Shown piece by piece: positions 44,389-56,471 of a stretch of 64,000 nucleotides of DNA. The notes under the pieces were generated by a model, which did not search any database, was not told the origin of the DNA, and saw only the letters and a program-made list of their open reading frames with translations. The DNA lies in the NCBI GenBank assembly GCA_000827205.1, contig KN832565.1, positions 188,000-251,999 of the forward strand, in the 5' to 3' direction. The number at the start of each line of letters is the position of its first letter. Position 1 is the stretch's first letter. The DNA comes from Plicaturopsis crispa FD-325 SS-3 (taxonomy: Eukaryota; Basidiomycota; Agaricomycetes; Amylocorticiales; Amylocorticiaceae). The translations under genes were made by a program, and so were the position numbers.

Positions 44389-45832
44389 TCAATTAAACCG
44401 TCCAGCCGTGTAGAAATGAGGACCATAGCCAATACTCCGGTCGTCATAGCCTCGAGGCTCACCATGTCCGTAGCCTCGCCCGGGGGCTGGGCCGGGGAGG
44501 GTGTATGGGTTATAATAGACTGGTCGGGTTGGCAGTGGAACTCCATGTCCTCGTCCCCGCCCTCGGCCGTATCCGTGGGGGTCGGCGTGCTCGCCTAGGC
44601 CGACAAAGTTTGAGGGCGGGTGAGGGCTGTTCGCGATCACCTCTTTCCGTGCCAAGTCTTCGTATATGATGCCAAGTAGGTCCATCAGGTGGGTGCAATT
44701 CGGGCAGCGTTCCTTTTCATATCGCCCCATCGAAGCTATCGTGCTTGCATCCATTGTCCTACCTTTCCAGTCTTGGTAGAAATCCTCGAGATTGATAGCC
44801 ACTCCTTTGATGCGCATATTTCTGATTCCGCACCATTGCCTAAATAACGATGTCTCATTAATTGGCCATTTGTTTCGGTGAATATATGAGACAATGCTCA
44901 CCAGATGACCGACAAGGTCTCAGAGCAATGGCCGAAGTCTTGCTCTCTTCTGTTGATCAGTCCTGTCACGGCGTCTACTTGCATAGGTGCGACATCGAGC
45001 GCCCCTGGGTACCCAAGAGCCGCGTTCACTACCTTTTCTAGATATGCTTTGCGCAGCATTTTGGCTTCTCTCTTCATCTGTGTATCCTGGGCCAACGACG
45101 GGAATATGCTGAACATGGAGGACACGTCAGGGAGGTTTGCCATCGCCAAGAGCTCCGTCGTTCCCCGAGAAGTCTCAAACCATGATATCTGAGCCATGTC
45201 AGGCATCCTCTTGAAACCGATTTTCCGAGAGGCACAAAGGGTGTAACACCACATCGTGAACACACAGAGGATGCGCCTGCAAGTTCGTTCGTCTCCGCGA
45301 TCTACAGTTGACGTCAAAACGTAGCCTGAGGGGTATAACACAATGGAGAGTTAGGGAGTATCGATGAAAGAGGAAAGCAAACCCATCTTACCTACAGCTG
45401 ACAGTACGTCGGTTATTGGGAGTTGAACATGTGTAAATAGGCCGGGAACGTATATCGCAGCAAGTTGGTGTTCCTTGATAACCTCTGTCCTTCCGCCCTT
45501 GAGGGCGCCGCGCGGGCCTTGCTTTATGACGGTGCTATGTATGTAAAGTGATTTGTACATGCCGTTTCTGGCAAAACCAAATGAGTTTCAAACGAAAAAG
45601 ATATGACCTTGTAAGCACACCTGAAGTCATTCAGACATGCTGCAACAAGTTGAAGACCCCCACGAAGATCCGGAATGGCGCGCAATCTTGCGGCAGGCGG
45701 GTTGTGACAATGGTGGATCAGCCAATCTATGATCTGGCCGTGGTCGAATGATTCAATGCCTGCCTGATCAACGGGCGAGACGGGTGAGAATCCGACTGGG
45801 TATTGGATGACAGGGTATTGAAAAGTAGCCAT
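44389..45832 (-). CDS. Unknown 420-aa protein with Gly/Arg-rich tail
   Basis: Four exons: 45832-45621, 45567-45392, 45325-44902, 44839-44389; 1263 nt and all junctions in phase. The N-terminus is MATFQYPVIQYPVGFSPV. The middle is helical, with a conserved-looking cysteine pair (RYEKERCPNCTHLMDLLG) near residue 340. The last 60 residues are rich in G, R, P and Y (GYGRGRGRGHGVPLP), which suggests a disordered, possibly RNA-binding, tail. No known domain is recognised, and the CPNC pair alone is not enough to call a zinc site. The start is set by the first ATG of the open exon. Confidence 0.75.
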
Positions 45833-46566
45833 GAGAGTGTGTACAGAAGGTGAGCGTAGAATTGTAGAGGTAGATACACACATGTCCTGTAATTTATACC
45901 ACATACGTTAGTAGTCCGAGTGCACGACTACGACCAAGAATCTCATCCTGTACACAACACACCTTTGTTCGTCAAGACACCGTCTGCATGCGAAAAGCTT
46001 GCATTGCATCGGTCGCAAGCATGAGTATTCGAGACAAAGGCCTCGTCCAAATGGAGGATGACTACGAAGTGTCTCCAATGGCGCACCGTACTAGTGAGCA
46101 TCTCTCCTGTCGGCGCGAACTTCGCGAGATCGTCGGGACAAGGACAATGCAGCGGCGACTCCGTCGTGGTCGCGAAACTGGCATTTGATTACACACGATC
46201 ACTTTGAGAACCTAAACGGCATTCTGATTCAGGGAACTCAGTGCGAGTAAGAACGAGGTAACATCCCTTGTACCACAATACAATACGATCGTTAGATGAG
46301 GAAGGGCTGGGCGACCATTGACTTCGAGTTGACGCGCTGAAGAAGGAAGTACTTATAGCGTACTTGTATCGTGCTCGGAGTCATGTTGCATGCACTTGTA
46401 TTTAAACTCCGCGAAGTAGCAGAGTCGACTTATCATCAGGGATTCAGGAGAAACCCGCTATGGTCCTGTAGCTTTTGGCAATGTTATGAAATAAATTCGT
46501 TGCCTTGTAATCCTCTGGCGACTTTCGGAATGCGCTACAATTGTGTTATAATATCTGCACGTAGCA
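45833..46566. other. Intergenic stretch, no gene seen
   Basis: Only short open frames without domain signal. Confidence 0.5.
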
Positions 46567-46706
46567 TGTATACACGATGAAATTTTTTCGCGGATCGAGA
46601 ATATGCCGCATTATTACGAGGGCTATGCAACGCACTGCAAAGCGCTCACAATTATTATATCTGTATTGCGATTCCCTTCACGAAGAATTTTCTCTAAGTC
46701 ATTTGT

Positions 46707-47459
46707 GTGGTCGTATTTATCCGGTGGCTCTCGTTTTCGCCACGTCAAATTGTCGTCGACTTCTGGGCACCTATTCTCTCTTCCACCTGCCACCACCTTA
46801 CGCATGTTGCACCCCATATACGCGCCCATCAAGACGACGACGACGACGACGACGACTGCATGTCGTCAGTCCCGCTCATGGCCTCAAGCTCACCCTCAAG
46901 CTCACCCGTACCGAGCGCGATCAACTGCTCAGCACCTTCCAGGGAACAGGACGGAGGCTTATGCGCGATGGACTACGGCGGCGTCCCGTACTCTCCCCCT
47001 CTCTATGTTGGCTTCAAGTCCGTGACATCGCCGTCCGCAAATTTGATGTCCCTGGGCTTTCTTCGAGCAACTCCATGGCCCGGCCCCGAATGCTGTCGTA
47101 TGAAGGCTGTCCAGGAAGGGTGCTTTGAAACCGGATGCCTCGTCCAAGTGCCCGGCGACCAGGTCCAACGAGAGGCCATCCGTACGAAGCTATCCACACC
47201 CGGCGCGTTGAACTCCCCAGTGCACGGTGGTGCTAACAGCAAGTCTTCGAGAACGATCCCACACTACGTTCGGCTGGCCCTACGACTTGGATCCTCCCTG
47301 GCTGGCAGTCTAGCGGTCGTAGTAGCGATGCGCAACGGGTCGCACGAGTGCCCCCCATTATCCCGTATGTTCAGCATCCCGTTTCGTTTAGATACTTCCC
47401 ATGTATTAGTACTGTGCAATATATCTAGTTCACTCTCTGTTATGTCCCTTGAGAGCTAG
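46707..47459 (+). other. Open frames without assigned function
   Basis: Two overlapping plus-strand frames (46577-47128 and 46707-47459) and one minus-strand frame cover this GC-richer island. The 250-codon frame contains a D-rich run from a (GAC)n repeat at 46832-46857 and S/P-rich text. I cannot find a domain or a consistent exon structure. It could be a damaged gene or chance coding. Confidence 0.25.
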
Positions 47460-47831
47460 CAATGCTCTCGATTTCCGCCCCAAAATCAGCCCGAGCTCGA
47501 ATCATTATTTTTCGCTGTTGCAGGTAGGCTACAAAAATTGTACCAACTGCAAAGCCTTGCAATATGCGAAATATCGCTAGCATTTGGGAATATCCCCAAC
47601 TATTCGACCAATTGGCTTTTTCGGAGGTTCTTTATAAGGTGGTGTACCGCCGGTTCAGGATATTATAGATATTCTGCTTATTGCTGGCTATATAAGGGGT
47701 TTATATAGCTATACGACAATGTACCCAAATCCCTGATGATACTTATCCAGTTTGTGTATCATTGTAGTCTCCCCGTTCCAAACTTCGCTCTCAAGCACTG
47801 TCGCCCACATTGAACCTACTCCACTTTTGCC
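47460..47831. other. Intergenic, promoter of F-box copy 2
   Basis: AT-richer than its surroundings; no gene is seen. Confidence 0.5.
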
Positions 47832-50131
47832 ATGTTCTGCCATCTTGATGATGTTCTTTTACAAATTCTAACCATGCTTTCCCCCAGAGATGTCCTTGCG
47901 TCGCGGATGGTGCGTTTGTGGCGTCCATGTTCTGTCATGCCTCCGAGTGTTCACTCTCTGCCAGGCTTCAAAGAGGTTGTACGCTCTTACCCACGACAAA
48001 TACTTGTGGGTTACTATGCTACATAACCTAATGCATGAACAAGGCATGCCCCTCCCTGCCCACATGAAATCAATCGAAGAGCTCTCGTCGACGCACCTTG
48101 AGGCACTGACGCGCAGGCTGACCTTTTCCGTCTCGATCTGGAAGCGCGCTGGGGAGACAGACGATCCCGTTGCTATGGGCCGCGTGGTTCGCAACGACCT
48201 TCCACGCTCGGTGACCTGGCTCCGCCTCGTGTACGATCGCTGGCTTCTCGTAGCGGCGTCCGACACCGTTAGCAGCAGTCTGACCTGCTGGGACTTGTCG
48301 CGACTCATGGGAGGTGATCTCAGGCCTTCCACAGAGTGCTACCTTCCAGGGCCAGTGCAAAGTGGCCAAATCGATGTCGATTCTACCCGCGGTCTCGTTG
48401 TAGCGCTTGGGGTGTCAATGCACCCGTGAGATTTCCTCCCTTGCCCCTCTCCCAGATGCTTAGCGCTTTTACAGGAACCCCGCACTGTATATCCTATCCC
48501 TACGACGACGGGCCAATGATCTACAATTTGTACTCCTTGCGGAGCTCACGGGACTGAGCTATGTGAGATGCCTCGACGGCGATTTAGCAGTGTGTGCGCT
48601 TCGCGACGACGTCAGCATTCCCTGCTTGGTTAACTGGCGCTCGAATGATATATGGCCTTTGAGTAACCTTCCTGATGACGAGGTGAAGTGCGCCTCCTCT
48701 CTCTATTTGATGCGCGCTCACACTTTTCACAAGGGTTCGTGCATGGCAGCCTACATTCACGACGAGCACATTGTGATTTTCAACTCGTGCACTATCAAAA
48801 TTTATGGGCCACTCAGTGCTCCGTCAGAACTTCCTGCCCTTCGTCAGACTATACGCTTCCACAACATCATGTGGTCTATTGCCTTGCGTCGACAACGCCC
48901 GTGGAGAGACGTTTCCGTAGGCACCGACCAAGATTTTCTCGAGATCATTGCTGCTTGCGAGGACAATGTCTACCAGTACCGTTTGCGCCGCGGTCCAGAT
49001 GCAGGCGCATTTGAGCTTATCACGACGGACCAGCTTGATGGGCAGCCTGCTGGTATGGCGATTATGTCCATGCCACCCGTCGGCCATCGTGGGCTATGGG
49101 CTTACCGTGCCCTAGCCGGATCAAGCAAGGACTATAAGCTGTTCGTCTGCACTTGGCGGTCCGAACAGGACCCCGAAGGATCCTACGCGACACTTGACGG
49201 CGAAGACATGCCTGCGCTCTGGCCTCCAACGCAGGTCGATTTCGACGATACGCTCGGACTCCTCGTCATGGGCAATGTGATCGGCGAGTTGGCTGTGTAC
49301 GATGTTTTTGAGCGCAACGACGATGCCCTCAAGCAGTTCTGGGGTGCTCTCGAGGTTCCGATTCTCGACGAGCTGGACGGGTCTTTTTCGCTCGCCGTCT
49401 CATCCGTGCGTTCATGGCTCATTTCACTCTGACGACCCCACATTCGCTGACAAAATTGGCTTGTCCAGGTACCTGTCCCTTTACGCACGCTGCAGATTCC
49501 CCAAGACAGTCCTTTAGGTCCATTCCCTTCCGCGGCGACGCTCCGCTCTATTGTGAACGCCAACTCTATCCAGCTGCACCACTCTCTTGTCCCGAACGGC
49601 TGGGCAACGTTTGACTCGGCACTTGAGAACCATTCGTTTTTCGAGTCATCGAACGGGTGGCCCCAATGGCTGTACGAGCCGGATAGCTGGCCGTGGGTCC
49701 TCGAACACGGATACCATTTCCTCGGCAAAGTGACACTGTACTGCATGGGCAATACTACCAGGATCCACAGTCAAATGATCTTTTCCGCTGGAGGCCTTTA
49801 CTTCCTTTTTGATCGCGATGAGATATACAAGTCGATGAATCCCTTTTGCGTGTTTCTGGCGGGGTCCTCGCTCGAAGACATATTGGAGGGCATAGATCGA
49901 AACCAATGGCTGCCCCATAGGCGTTTGGACGGCAACGCTTATTGGAATGTTATGACCGATATGGAAGAATGGAAAAATACTTGGATGACAGAGATCGTTC
50001 ACACCGGGAGGAACCGCTGGGAGGCTATGGTCGAGAGAGGTGGCCATCCACCTGCCCATCTGCTCGTACCGTACTTCACCCCACCCTTCAGTGACACAGA
50101 GGATTCATGCTTAAAGGAGTTCACAAAGTAA
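47832..50131 (+). CDS. F-box protein with propeller-like C-terminal part, tandem copy 2, intact
   Basis: Five exons: 47832-47909, 47965-48425, 48475-48682, 48734-49405, 49469-50131; 2082 nt, 693 aa. The 51-nt third intron (48683-48733) has no stop and could be retained. Residues 1-40 carry the F-box (LDDVLLQILTMLSPRDVLAS); the remainder has repeated beta-strand blocks (RLVYDRWLLVAASDTVSSS, RGLVVALGVSMHP, DDTLGLLVMGNVIGELAVYD) and a C-terminal module with WPQWLYEPDSWPW. The F-box would dock to Skp1 in an SCF ubiquitin ligase and the propeller-like part would hold a substrate or be used for regulation. The 3' half is nearly identical to copy 1; exons 1-2 are more diverged. Confidence 0.85.
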
Positions 50132-50336
50132 TGAATTCCTATTCTTCACGCTTGGACACGTTATCTCAAGTACTTGCCTCGGAGCAGCTAGCGAAGCCCA
50201 CTTTTCGTTACCGGATTCACTATGTATGTAACGTTATGAACACGACTGTTTTCCGCACCTCTTTGCCTTGCTATTTTCCGATATTGCTTGCGGAGCTTGC
50301 GACGCATTCTGCCGATCTTAAAAGTACGTGGAAGGT

Positions 50337-51190
50337 TTATTGAATCATACCCGATAAATGCAAGACATAGGCGGGGGATTGTAGCCCAGTGCGAGTTATT
50401 ACTGAACGTGATCTTCCGGAGGCGAGGCAGGGTGGACAGGGACTGCAGGGATTTGCCCGGGCCGTCAGCTCGTCAACATACAAGCTCATGAGGTCGGACC
50501 AGCCTGTCCAAATACTCGCGATGTCTGCAGGGTGGCGAATTGTGGCAGATTTAACATTCGGGCACGATGAGACCAAATTCATATGCAAAGATTGGTATAC
50601 GATGGAAGGGTTTGAAAGCAAGTCGAGTGTGAGGTCGAATATGTTAGGCCCTAGCGCAAGACGAAGGAGGGCACAGACATTGTGGGGCATCTCGAGGTCG
50701 CATTCTAGGGAGCGGACATATCGTAGTAACGGTAGCCTCTGCGTAGCGAGCATGAGGGCACTGAAAGATATGGGGTCGACTCCGGTCAGAAAGTTATCGT
50801 CATCGTCGAAGAAGTCGTCGTCCAAGCGGATACACTTAGCGCGATCAGCGTAGACACCAAATCTCGACCAATCCTGCGGCACGATGGGCCTTCGAAGGCT
50901 CTGTGGACATGACCAGGTCAGAGTGGCTACGTCCCGGCCTTTGTCCTTGTGGAACGAGGTGCGAAAGAGCTCACCAGTTCGACATAATTTTCATAGACTT
51001 CATTTTCCTGCCACAAGTCTGGGGACATGCATTGCAGAATATTCTTGAATCCATCCTGATCGCGCCAGAGGTAATCCAATGCAGGGGAGCAGAACGTCTT
51101 GCATGTTCTTGCAACGGACGTCAGGTGGTGCGGTTCTAGCCCGGAAAAGACGATGTGCAGGATGTCTAGGGTCCCAAAGCAGCGATGCAT
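50337..51190 (-). CDS. F-box/LRR protein truncated at the edge of the tandem duplication
   Basis: Two exons, 51190-50975 and 50900-50337 (259 aa), over a 74-nt intron with GTGAGC donor and CACAG acceptor. It starts MHRCFGTLDILHIV, with a typical F-box (SVARTCKTFCSPALDYLW) and a DLWQE junction block, then SLRRPIVPQDWSRF and the first LRR section. Relatives are about 530 aa. Here the LRR part stops after LMSLYVDELTARA. The last codons, YVLHLSGMIQ and stop, lie in the duplicated 3' flank of the neighbouring F-box gene (50337-50372), so half of the solenoid is lost. An intact F-box without a full LRR could act as a decoy if expressed. Confidence 0.75.
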
Positions 51191-51740
51191 GGCTAGACAG
51201 GATTGCGTATCGTTCTACTGTTCAGATCGTGAGTTAAGCGTGATTTCCCAGTGCCATTACGATCTCGGAGGGCTTGCCTTGCGACCGCAGTTGCTTCCGT
51301 CGAAAGTTTCCTGGAAGCGATTGAGACTGAGAGCGACCGGAAAGTATATAGCTGCCAGTTACACTTACAACAGTTTTTGAACGCAAGAGGTTTCGCAGTG
51401 GCAACGGCAGTCACGGTGGCCAGGCAGGAAGGTGCTCGCGCTCAGTGGCAAGCCAGACCGTTGACTGCGTCGCGTCGGTAATTCGGGCCGATGTCCCGCA
51501 CGACATTTCTCGCTTGTTTCTCGTAGCGAAGTTCTTGCAATTGTGCCAATCCAAGTTCCAAGTTCCCTCTGCCACTACCAGCCAGATTCTACAGCTCAGC
51601 GGGAAATAAAGGGGAACGCTCGTTTGGCCGCCGTTTCCGTCGCCAGTGCCGCCGTATTCGTTGCAGCCACAACAAGCAGATCATTGACTCGGAGCAGTGT
51701 CACGAAGTGGCCCACGCAGCCAGTTCCAGCAGCCGACAAA
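51191..51740. other. Intergenic stretch, no gene seen
   Basis: Contains the promoter of the minus-strand F-box gene. Short frames only. Confidence 0.45.
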
Positions 51741-52090
51741 TGGACCACAACGTCTGCGGCGTCCCTCTTCGACGAGCGCCGCGGTCCCACTATGTCTGGG
51801 TCAAGTTTGGCGACGGCGTCAACATGGGGGACGCCCGAACCCATCGCTTTGTCGCGCAAGCATTGAACGACAAAACCGACGATGCCATTTGTGCGCATCC
51901 CCAGCGTCTACATCGCATTCCAGTCGCGCTGCTTCGGCTACATTGTGCTTGAGAGACATGTCAACGGCGTAAGTATGCCCCTTCGTCTTCGCTCGCCCAT
52001 CCGCATGCTGACTCTCGACGCCGATCCTCATGACTTTGGAAATGTCAGATTCGGGCACGAGGTCGTGGCCTACGGCCTGTGACTCTGCCT
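51740..52090 (+). pseudogene. Relic of an APH/kinase-like fungal protein
   Basis: Two pieces in different frames read VWVKFGDGVNMGDARTHRF plus VAQALND (about 51795-51870) and VRIPSVYIAFQSRCFGYIVL plus ERHVNG (about 51887-51968). The order is that of the N-lobe of mushroom aminoglycoside-phosphotransferase-like kinases: an EARTxRFVAQAL helix, then VPxVYxAF and GYIVMExxxG. A GTAAGT donor follows. The frames do not join without a shift and the catalytic loop (HxDxxxxN) is not found downstream, so the copy is broken. Confidence 0.45.
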
Positions 52091-53090
52091 CAACGACATC
52101 AAACGCACTAGTTCTATGAAGGACAGCGGTGGCAGGATCGTCGCCGACGACTTCCAGCACAGATGTTTCCTGCCTGTCTCCTGCATGGCTTTTGTGCTGC
52201 ATGAGCACTACGTCTTCACCTTGTTCGTCGCGAAGCATGTCAAGCTTCCCGAATCATCGCAGCTCGATGCACTAGTGACGGCATCTTTTGCGTGTGTCCC
52301 GTTCGGCATGAACATGATTGGTGAGCACATTTCCTTGCTCGCTTTTCTTGCCTTCGACTGGTACGTACGGAGACTGATTGTCGCGTACTGTACAGGTCTC
52401 CCGTGCGAGCTCAAGAAACCGAAGCCAGTAAACACGGCGCCCAAGCTGATCCCTTCTTGCGATATCTCTGTTTCTCTCTTTGCTTTTCCTGCGTCCTCTC
52501 CCTGCATTGCTCATCTGCACGCGCGCCATTTTCTGAGGACCTGCTGTTCTGTGTATCTTTGCCATATTCTGCTCAATGTGTAGCCCATAGAGTTATTATT
52601 ATTTAACTGTGTAGAGCAACGCGTCGTCGCACGCGTGATACACAGCTGCGATACACGTGCGAGACTTCCGTCTGCGAATTTCTCAATCTGCCGTTTCTCT
52701 CGGACGGCGCTGCACCTCATCAAGAAGGATGCTCTCCGATGCCGTCGACAAGTGAGCATTCGCTATTCTTTATAACATCTTGAAGAGTACTTACCTTCGA
52801 GTATTCGCGACAGGTGACATTGCCTCCCGCATTAATTATGAGCCGTCGGGACTCTGAGAGACGCCGCATTTACAGGCGCGCAGATGCACTGTAGAAGGCG
52901 ACGACTGCCGCACATAGAGTGCTGCTCGACTCGGAGCAGGAACGTCTTCTTCAATCCCCACGAACTTCCGCGTCCGTCTTCGATCGGCCAGCAAGGGCAC
53001 AACGATACCCGGTTCCCGAACGAGTGCGCGCGCATGCATACATATACTGACACCTGCTCTTCTGTGTGATGTCTCCCGACTGCTATCGCC
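52091..53090. other. Intergenic, 5' region of the acyl-CoA ligase gene
   Basis: Several short frames on both strands and no domain. The last few hundred bases should hold the ligase promoter. Confidence 0.45.
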
Positions 53091-55607
53091 ATGTCGCTGC
53101 CCCCCACCACCTACCAGCCCGTGCGCACGTTCGCAGAATGCGACGCCCTCCTTACCGCCCCCGGCATGCTGCACGAGGTCGAGCAAGCGGTCGTTGACGG
53201 GCAGGTCGTGAAGGTCTACAAGAATATCGAGACGGTACGTCCTCTTTCCCCACACGTCATATATTGACGCCCTGTTCATTTCTGTGCACTTTTGACAGAG
53301 CTTGAGGGAATTCTGGCTGAGTCGCGTCGAGCGCTTCCGGGACCGTGAATATCTCATATTCGAGGACGAGCGGATTACTTTTGGGCAGACACACGAGCGT
53401 GTCTCCGACGTTGCGAACACGCTGCGGGAAGTCTACAACGTGCACAAGGGCGACCGCGGTGCGTTTCCGTCCTATGAACCCCCATTTCAGCCCCCTCACC
53501 GCGCGCACCCACAGTTGCCATCGCTATGCGCAACTTCCCCGAGTGGGTGATCACCTTCTGGGCGATCGTGCTCCTCGGCGGCGTGCCAACGTGCGTGAAC
53601 GTCTGGCAGACGGACGTCGCGCTGCGGCACTGCCTTGTGAAGACGAACTGCAAGGTCGCGGTCGTCGACGCCGAGCGCGCGGCGAAGCTCGCGCCCGTGC
53701 TCCCCGCGCTGCAGGCGCAGACCGCGCTCGCCGCGCTCATCGTCGCGCGCGCGCACGAGCCGCAGAAAGCGAGCGCAGCGGGGCCGTGGCCCGGCGCGAC
53801 GCCCTGGGCGGACGTATTCACCGGTGCGCGCGCGGCCGGGCGCGGGTGGGCGCTCGAACCGGAGTGTGCGCTCGAGGACGACGGGGTGAGTGGTCTGGGC
53901 GCGTGGCTGCGCGTGTTTGGTGGCTCACTGGGGTTCGTGATGCAAGGTCATTTTCTTCACGTCGGGCACGACGTCGCTGCCGAAGGCGGTGCTGTCGACG
54001 CGAAGAGGGTTCATCCAGAATATGTACAGCATGTGGCTCCTGGGCCTGCGGAATGTTCTGCGGAATGGGAACACGCTGCCCCCGCCCGACGCTGCGGTTA
54101 ACCCACCGAGGGTCCAGCTGGCAGTGGCGCCTTTCTTCCATGTCGCGGGGTGCACCAGCATTCTTGTGAGTCCACACGTGCGAGTCAAACGAGGCGATCT
54201 ATTCAACGCCTCCATTATAATCGCAGATGACAAATACGGCAAACGGAGGGAAACTTGTACTCATGCGGAAGGTGCACATCAAGTTATTCTGACCGTATCT
54301 CCGTTAGATGCTGACGGCGCGTTGCCTTTCGTCTAGTGGGAAGTTGACGCAGGTCTGTTTTCTATGTGTGTGGTGTCTTTATACTGTCGTGCTGACGCGC
54401 CGCTATAGGAATGAAGTTGATCAAAAAGGAAGGCGTAACTTCTGCAGGCGGCGTCCCTGCTATAACGCTTGACCTCATGCGCTCGCCGATAGCGGGCACG
54501 CCGGATGCGCTGCAGTTCAAGAACATCACGATGGGCGCAGCACCGATGCCACCCAGCATGCCGCTAGAAATGAAAAAGGCCTTCCCGAACGCCCTCTTGT
54601 GAGTGACTGAATTTTTTTAGGGTGGAGTTGTCACTTATTATGTCTCTAGTGTGCAGCTCTATGGCCTGACTGAGACCAATCTGAACGCCACTGGCTTGGC
54701 CGGTATGTTACCTTCTGGCAATCGACGTTTTCGAGAATTTACTGACCTCAGATGTACCAGGGGAGGACCAGATCGCATATCCTACGAGCTGGTGAGTAGT
54801 TGAGGTCCTTGCTGTACTCGGGGATCTAACGCACGCTATAGTGGCCCTGCACTTCCTATATGCGACCTGCTCATCGTCGATCCAACTACAAACAAGATCA
54901 TGAAGTCTGGTGAGATAGGCGAAGTCTGGATGTCAGTACTTGGTTCCATCATCGCAGTCCTCATATATTTCACTGACGGGCTCGCAGACGGGGATCGAAT
55001 ATTATGCGGTGCTACTACAATGATCCAGGTACGGATATACGATAATAGAACACCGCTTGCTCACCCAAATCTGACTGGCAAAACAGAGGCGACAGCGCAG
55101 GCAATCACGCGCGACGGGTGGTTCAAAACAGGCGATCTAGGTCTACTGGACCACCAAGGCTTCCTCTACATCAAAGACCGCGCAAAGGACATGATCATCC
55201 GAGGTAAGCCTCCACCTCTCCCCTCTTCCCTCTCCGCGCCGCTGAAGCCCAACCCCCACAATCCAGGCGGCGAGAACATCCACTGCGTGACCGTCGAGAA
55301 CGCCCTCCTCTCGCACTCTGCCGTGCTGGAGGCCGCGGCCATCGGCGTCCCCGACGCGCGCCTCGGCGAGCTCCCCGCGGCGGTCGTGCGCGTGAAGTGG
55401 TCTATCGGTGTCGGCACGACGGAGGCGGAGCTGGTCGAGTGGGCGGCGCGCACGCTCCCCGCGATGGTAGTGCCCGTGATGGTCATCGTGCAGACGGAGC
55501 CCATCGAGCGCAACGCGACGGGCAAGATCGTGAAACCGCCGCTGCGGAAGAAGGCCAAGGAGGAGTGGGAGCGGCGGCAGGGCCTCAAAGCGAAGGCGAA
55601 ATTGTAA
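53091..55607 (+). CDS. Acyl-CoA ligase / AMP-forming synthetase with C-terminal AKL
   Basis: Thirteen exons: 53091-53234, 53299-53458, 53515-53885, 53947-54165, 54227-54271, 54337-54352, 54409-54598, 54650-54702, 54752-54791, 54842-54931, 54988-55028, 55087-55203, 55267-55607; 1827 nt, 608 aa, all in phase. Adenylate-forming motifs: VIFFTSGTTSLPKAV (P-loop, near residue 226), APFFHVAG, the NITMGAAPMP block, YGLTETN, RGSNIMRCYYNDPE, WFKTGDLGLLD, YIKDRAKDMIIRGGENI and PIERNATGKIVK with the catalytic lysine. The enzyme activates a carboxylic acid to acyl-AMP and then to the CoA thioester. The C-terminal tripeptide AKL fits a PTS1 peroxisomal signal. That suggests fatty-acid beta-oxidation or related work; chain length is unknown. 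Exon 6 is only 16 nt. Confidence 0.93.
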
Positions 55608-56471
55608 ACGTTGTGTTTGTATTGAGCGGTACAATTGTGTACGAGACCCAAGGGGCGGCGGAAACCTTAATCCGTGAAACCGACTACCCCCCTGTCCTAC
55701 TTCAGCGAGTTCCCGGGGTCCCGAAACCGCCACAGTTGACAGTTTTCTTCGCAGTTTTCTGTATCTCATCGTAGACACACTCAAATTATATGCTGAAGTT
55801 GTTTTTCTGCACCTGCACGGTCTCCTCTTTACACCCCCGGTTTTTTTGTACCTTCCGTGTGCGTGTGTCCAAAGCTGTATGGGCGCAGGAGGCAAACCGC
55901 GCAAGTGGCTGCGAGAGAGCGTACACAGACGACAACAACAGAAACCGACTTGTGCCACAGCAGAAATCGTCCCCGCGCAGCCCCGAGATATCGGTACAAA
56001 CCGGCGTCTAGCTTTGAAGCTGGCGGTTTGCTGTCGTCGCCCAAGTCTTGCCCCCCAGTCGGTGAAAAATCATGCTTTACAGACCACCATCTTCATGCGT
56101 TTCGAGGTGCATAGAGCACAATTCGATAGACAACTTTTTTGACATTTTTTGAGCACAACTAAAGTCTGAAGGCGCTCTGAGCAGTGAGCTCGCACTGAAA
56201 GTTTGTAGTTGGTTGTAGGTAAGTGCACGGGGTCCTGCCGCGTCGGTTTCCAGGAGTGTGTTTCGTGAATTACAGTTTCCGCCGCCCCTTGACGAGACCT
56301 GTAATTTATACAGAACGTAGAATCGGTCGTCTAATTCTAAGTAAATCTGTTAAGTTCCTCTAGAAAGTTTCCAAGCATAAGACCCAAATTAAATGATGAA
56401 AAAGAGCGACCAAGGTCATCTCGGACCACCGACCATCTATCCTCTAAGCATTCCAAGTCCACCGTTGCATG
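55608..56471. other. Intergenic, converging 3' ends
   Basis: Lies between two genes that end toward each other. No gene or clear RNA is seen. Confidence 0.55.

Noticed and set aside
52831-53420. Minus-strand frame of 194 codons at the ligase start
   Set aside because: Overlaps exons 1-2 of the ligase in antisense and shows no domain.
53345-54169. A 274-codon Arg/Ala-rich frame inside the ligase
   Set aside because: It is a shifted frame of high-GC exon 3 and introns; the ligase exons explain the region completely.
55143-55958. A 271-codon minus-strand frame over the ligase 3' end
   Set aside because: Antisense to a well-supported exon with adenylate-forming motifs; no domain of its own.
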